From contig NZ_CP095482.1 of the NCBI RefSeq assembly GCF_023028225.1, positions 1,736,001 to 1,800,000 of the forward strand: a stretch of DNA of 64,000 nt, in the 5' to 3' direction. The notes beneath the pieces are model-generated. The model saw nothing but the letters and a program-made list of their open reading frames with translations, was not told the origin of the DNA and made no database searches. Position numbers and translations under genes: made by a program. This document shows positions 60,923 to 64,000 of this stretch, piece after piece (position 1 is the first letter of the stretch; the number at the start of each line of letters is the position of its first letter). The DNA comes from Halorientalis litorea. GTDB taxonomy: Archaea; Halobacteriota; Halobacteria; Halobacteriales; Haloarculaceae.

Positions 60923-61359
60923 TCGAAGTACTGGGCCAGTTCGAAGTACATCGTCACGTCCTCGGCTTTCACCGTCCGCCGCCCGGCGTGGTGGGCGAGT
61001 TCGGCCGCGGCCGCGGCGACGGCGTCGGCGAAGGATTCGAGCACGTCCGCGAGGGCGATGCGCGCGTCCATCGACACCCGATAGGCGTCGTCGATGTCCA
61101 GCCGTGCGATGCGGTCGACCGGTGCCACCGGCAGTTCCAACGAACTCTTCTCCGGCACCGTCTCGACGCCGAAGTCGTCCGCCATCAGCGTCTTCCGTCC
61201 GTCGGCCGTCGCCGACTCGGCGGCGTCGACGGCCAGTCGCGCGCCGCGTCGCTGGATGCGTCGTGCGAGCTCCTCTGCCGCCCCCGCGCTCACGCGCAGG
61301 TTGCCTGCGTTCCGTCGGATGACTGTATCGACCGGCGCGAACGGGAGCTCGACACTCAT
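60919..61359 (-). CDS. hstA: doublet archaeal histone
   Basis: A 146-residue end-to-end histone dimer. Two histone folds are visible: residues 1-64 (LPFAPVDTVIRRNAGNLRVS then GRKTLMADDF) and ~74-146 (LPVAPVDRIARLDIDDAYRVS then GRRTVKAEDVTMYF). Each has the N-terminal PVD motif and the C-terminal T(L/V)xA(D/E)D. It is acidic, as in haloarchaea, so DNA wrapping is weaker than in methanogen histones. It is the first gene of the pair with the HDAC-family gene. Confidence 0.95.
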   Translation of the reverse strand: MSVELPFAPVDTVIRRNAGNLRVSAGAAEELARRIQRRGARLAVDAAESATADGRKTLMADDFGVETVPEKSSLELPVAPVDRIARLDIDDAYRVSMDARIALADVLESFADAVAAAAAELAHHAGRRTVKAEDVTMYFELAQYFE

Positions 61360-61421
61360 ACGATGTACCGGGGCTGTTGCGTTCTTAAGCCTTTTCGTGG
61401 CTGTTCACGGTCGCTTAGCCG

Positions 61422-62867
61422 CTAGAAGACGTCGTCGGCGTCTAACCGACCGTCCTCGACGTGTCCGCGTGCGGTGACCTCCTGCCCGAGTTGGAGGGTC
61501 GCACTCGTCTCGACGCTCATCGTCTCCTCGCCGTCGTCGAGGACGACGGGGTCGCCCGTCTGGACGACTGTCCCGGTGAACTCGACGGGGGCTTCCGCGT
61601 CGGCGGCCGCGTCGGCTCCGTCGGTCTCGGCCGACCCCGCCGTCGCGTCGCCCGTCGTCGTACCGCCGTCGCCCGCCGCGCCGTCAGCGAACTGCCCGAG
61701 ACCGGCGTTCTCGTCGTCGCCGCCCGCCTCGTCGGCACCGCCTGTGGAGACGTTCGTCGCGTCGTCGTCGAGGACGACGACCGTCGACCGCCAGTTCGCC
61801 GACGCTTCGAGGTCGTCCTGCCAGCCGTCGTCGACCTCGACGTCCGCGAGGAACACCTCGTCACCGGGCCGGAGGTCCTTGTCGGCCTTGTCGCCCCACA
61901 GCGCGACGCGGATGTCGCCGCTCTCGTCTTGGACCCGGACGTTCCGCACCTGTCCCTCGCTCCCGTCGTCGCGGTCGAACGTCCGCTTGGGGTCGGCCGA
62001 CCGGACGACCCCGCCGATGTCGACGGTCTGGTCGATCTCCACCGCGTCGATGGGCGTCGTCTCGGGCGTGAACTCGACCGTGTCTTCGACCTCCTCGACG
62101 GCACCGCGGTCGCCGACGTGGAGTTCGAGGTCGCCGTCGCGTTCGCGGACGTAGCCGTCGACCACCTCGACGGCCGTCCCGGCCGACAGTTCCTCGGCGC
62201 GCTCGGCCCGTTCGTCCCACATCGTCACGCGGACCTGTCCGGTCTCGTCGCCCAGCGCGAGGTTCGCGACCTGTCCCTCGGTGCCGTCGTCGCGGTCGAA
62301 GGTCCGGACGGACTCGGTGTCCAGCACCAACCCGCGGACGTTCACGTCGGACTGTCCCAGCGTCAGCGTGTCGACGGTCGTCCGCCCGTCGAGGTTCACG
62401 TCGATGTCGGCGTCCTCGTCCTGTTCGACCTTGTCGACGCTCACTTCGAGGCCGTTGTAGCCGTCCTTCGGGTGGCCCTTGATGCGGAGCGTGTCGCCCG
62501 CTTCGAGTTCGCCGTCGGCGGCGGCCGCGGCCTGTTGGTCCCAAAACGAGAGGGTGACCGACCCGGTTTCGTCGGCCGCCTCGACGTTGAGGACGCGGCC
62601 GTCCTCGTCCTCACCGTCGCGCTCGAAGGTTCGCAGGTCGCCGACTTTCGTCACTCGTGCGATGAACTTCACCTCGTCCATCCCCGGTTCGATGTCGGCG
62701 ATGCCGTTGACCTCGCCGTCTTTCAGTTCGTGAGCGATGAGCATCGCCGCCGTCTCGTCGTCGGCGAGCCCCCCCATCTGTTCGACTTTCTGTTCGACCG
62801 CTTCGCGGAACTCCTCTTCGGACACGTCCGTGTCGAGGTCCGCGTACACGTCCTCTATCGCACCCAT
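61422..62867 (-). CDS. rpa2: replication protein A, Rpa2-type single-strand DNA-binding protein
   Basis: A 481-residue protein with three OB folds, each carrying the same internal block: DLRTFERDG...SVTLSFWD, VRTFDRDDGTEGQVANL and KRTFDRDDGSEGQVRNV. A Gly/Ala/Asp-rich linker leads to a fourth short OB-like segment (VEFTGTVVQTGDPVVL). It has no cysteine, so the zinc finger of some RPAs is lacking. It protects single-stranded DNA in replication and repair. The ATG at 62867 (MGAIEDVY) was chosen over a 22-codon longer frame. It lies 62 bp upstream of the histone gene. Confidence 0.92.
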   Translation of the reverse strand: MGAIEDVYADLDTDVSEEEFREAVEQKVEQMGGLADDETAAMLIAHELKDGEVNGIADIEPGMDEVKFIARVTKVGDLRTFERDGEDEDGRVLNVEAADETGSVTLSFWDQQAAAAADGELEAGDTLRIKGHPKDGYNGLEVSVDKVEQDEDADIDVNLDGRTTVDTLTLGQSDVNVRGLVLDTESVRTFDRDDGTEGQVANLALGDETGQVRVTMWDERAERAEELSAGTAVEVVDGYVRERDGDLELHVGDRGAVEEVEDTVEFTPETTPIDAVEIDQTVDIGGVVRSADPKRTFDRDDGSEGQVRNVRVQDESGDIRVALWGDKADKDLRPGDEVFLADVEVDDGWQDDLEASANWRSTVVVLDDDATNVSTGGADEAGGDDENAGLGQFADGAAGDGGTTTGDATAGSAETDGADAAADAEAPVEFTGTVVQTGDPVVLDDGEETMSVETSATLQLGQEVTARGHVEDGRLDADDVF

Positions 62868-63056
62868 TGTCCTGTGTCCCTCCTCAGTACTGGCTCTGTC
62901 GTCGTTCGTTTCCCATCCATTGCTCGTGACCACGGGTCCTCGGACCCGTCACTCTCAGCGAGTATAGTAGCGGCAAGCCCGAAATAGTTTAGCAAACGGT
63001 GACGGGTGGCCGGCCGCGGACCCCCCGGCACCGCCCCGTGCCCGCGGACGGTGCGG
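62868..63056 (-). promoter_or_regulatory. rpa2 upstream region
   Basis: A 189 bp gap. It contains an AT-rich stretch (gtatagtagcggcaagcccgaaatagtttagcaaac in part, at ~62963-62996) and no coding frame. TATA-like elements for rpa2 would lie here. Confidence 0.4.
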
Positions 63057-64000
63057 TCACTCTGCGAACTCCTCGGCCGCCAGCGCGAGTGCCGAGTCGA
63101 GGTCGAGCGGTCCACGCTCGGCCAGTCGCTCCCGGAACACCTGCACCGTCTCCGGGTCGGGGTCGACGCCGGCGCGGTCGAGGAGCGTCCGCGCCCCGCT
63201 CTCGCCCGTCGGCGCGCCGAACACGAGATGGCGCTCCCCGCCGAATTCGGCCGGGTCGTACGGCTCCAGCGTCGCGGGGTCGGCCAGCATCGCGGCTGTG
63301 TGGATGCCCGACTCGTGTTCGTGTATCTCCCTGCCCAGCACGGCCTTGCGCTCGTCGTACCCCTCCCCGAGCCTCGCCAACACCGAGCGACAGGTCGGGA
63401 CCAGCGTCTCCGTATCGACCCCGAGGTCGTCGCCCAAGTCGACCGCACACGCGGCGACGACTTCTTCGAGCGCGCTGTTCCCGGCCCGTTCGCCCAGCGA
63501 CGCGACGCTCACGTCCGCCTTCCCGACGCCCACGTCGTAGGCCGCGAGCGCGTTCGCCGTCCCACAGCCCATGTCGTCGTGGAAGTGGACGCCCACGCGG
63601 TCGAACGACACCGCCTCGTCCAGCGCGTCGAGGTGCCGGCGGACGGTGACCGGCGTGCGCGCGCCCACGGTGTCCGCGAGCGTCACGAACGGCACGTCCG
63701 GCACCGTCGCGAATATCTCCCGCAGGTGGGCGGGGTCCGTGCGGAACGCGTCGGCAAGCGTGACGTGCGGCGTCCCGCCCCGGTCACGGACGTACTCGAC
63801 GGCCTCGCCCAGCATCGTCAGCATCTCCTCGCGGGCGGTCCCGAGCAGGTGTTCGAGGTGCCGGTCCGACGCCGAGACGAACACCTCGACGACGTCCGCG
63901 TCGGCGTCGACGGCGGCGTCGATGTCGGGTTCGAGTGCCCGGGCGAGCGCGACGATTTCGGCGTCGGTCGTTCCGGCGAGTGTCGCGACGACCGCCCGGT
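63057..64000 (-). CDS. LeuA-family acyl-CoA:oxoacid condensing enzyme (5' end outside window)
   Basis: The C-terminal ~314 residues of an HMGL-like TIM-barrel enzyme (isopropylmalate/homocitrate/citramalate synthase group). Visible motifs are VFVSASDRHLEHLLGTAREE, VTLADTVGARTPV, VGVHFHDDMGCGTANALAA (HxHDDxGxxxAN metal motif) and GERAGNSALEEVV. The frame runs off the right edge at least to 63998. The particular substrate cannot be chosen; the protein lacks a long C-terminal regulatory domain of LeuA, favouring a homocitrate/citramalate-type enzyme. Confidence 0.88.
   Translation of the reverse strand, partial: RAVVATLAGTTDAEIVALARALEPDIDAAVDADADVVEVFVSASDRHLEHLLGTAREEMLTMLGEAVEYVRDRGGTPHVTLADAFRTDPAHLREIFATVPDVPFVTLADTVGARTPVTVRRHLDALDEAVSFDRVGVHFHDDMGCGTANALAAYDVGVGKADVSVASLGERAGNSALEEVVAACAVDLGDDLGVDTETLVPTCRSVLARLGEGYDERKAVLGREIHEHESGIHTAAMLADPATLEPYDPAEFGGERHLVFGAPTGESGARTLLDRAGVDPDPETVQVFRERLAERGPLDLDSALALAAEEFAE

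Noticed and set aside
58757-61084. 775-codon plus-strand open frame across cca and the HDAC-family gene
   Set aside because: It is rich in Arg/Pro/Gly with no motif and lies out of frame with cca and antisense to the deacetylase.

Overview
The window is chromosomal DNA of a halophilic archaeon (class Halobacteria). The basis is high GC, very acidic predicted proteins, short TATA-type promoters with little leader, tRNA introns at the canonical anticodon-loop site, and clade markers: a doublet histone, the three-OB-fold RPA Rpa2, F420 genes (cofE, mer), a Tat lipoprotein solute-binding protein, a PGF-CTERM surface protein, HalOD1, and the DUF5809/DUF5810 pair. Genus was not assigned. About 80 genes are packed tightly, many with 1 or 4 nt start/stop overlaps. 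No rRNA, CRISPR array, integrase or intact insertion sequence was found.

Layout. 0-5.7 kb: end of a NOG1-like GTPase, DUF389 membrane protein, EngB-like GTPase, RimI, DUF5810/DUF5809, a NUDIX-rhodanese pair, aIF1/SUI1. 5.7-9.8 kb: MoxR-DUF58-transglutaminase operon. 10-15.1 kb: F420 pair cofE-mer, a phosphodiesterase, a NUDIX-IF2B fusion, a small zinc protein. 15.3-22.8 kb: aconitase, dUTPase/dCTP deaminase-like enzyme, PGF-CTERM surface protein, MsrA, PHP phosphoesterase with a CDP-alcohol phosphatidyltransferase, GNAT, membrane hydrolase.

22.8-28.1 kb is the most unusual region. Three consecutive translationally coupled gene pairs each encode a membrane-anchored DUF6230-type secreted protein followed by a multi-spanning DUF6114-type membrane protein. 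One DUF6230 copy has two PA14 domains inserted inside it. One DUF6114 copy carries its own DUF6230-like ectodomain. No function is known; a cell-surface assembly is proposed. 28.4-39.3 kb is a complete urea module: urtABCDE on the minus strand, divergent from ureBCAGDEF on the plus strand.

39.4-47 kb holds single genes: HAD phosphatase, DUF4864, a pteridine-reductase-like SDR, an iron-transport P19/Tp34-like lipoprotein, a CPBP protease, a DUF21/CBS protein and HalOD1. 47.1-58.2 kb is bracketed by imperfect direct repeats related to the 3' end of a tRNA gene. It carries a polyhydroxyalkanoate-mobilising pair (patatin-like depolymerase plus 3-hydroxybutyrate dehydrogenase), NAD(P)HX epimerase, a CMD-TauE pair, several wHTH regulators, two NAD-disulfide-reductase-type flavoproteins flanking a peroxiredoxin, and two gene remnants (DUF3179 and DsrE-like).

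58.2-64 kb: two intron-containing tRNA genes (Met-CAU and Asn-GUU), the CCA-adding enzyme divergent from them, then on the minus strand rpa2, a doublet histone overlapping a histone-deacetylase-family gene, and the 3' part of a LeuA-family condensing enzyme that leaves the window.
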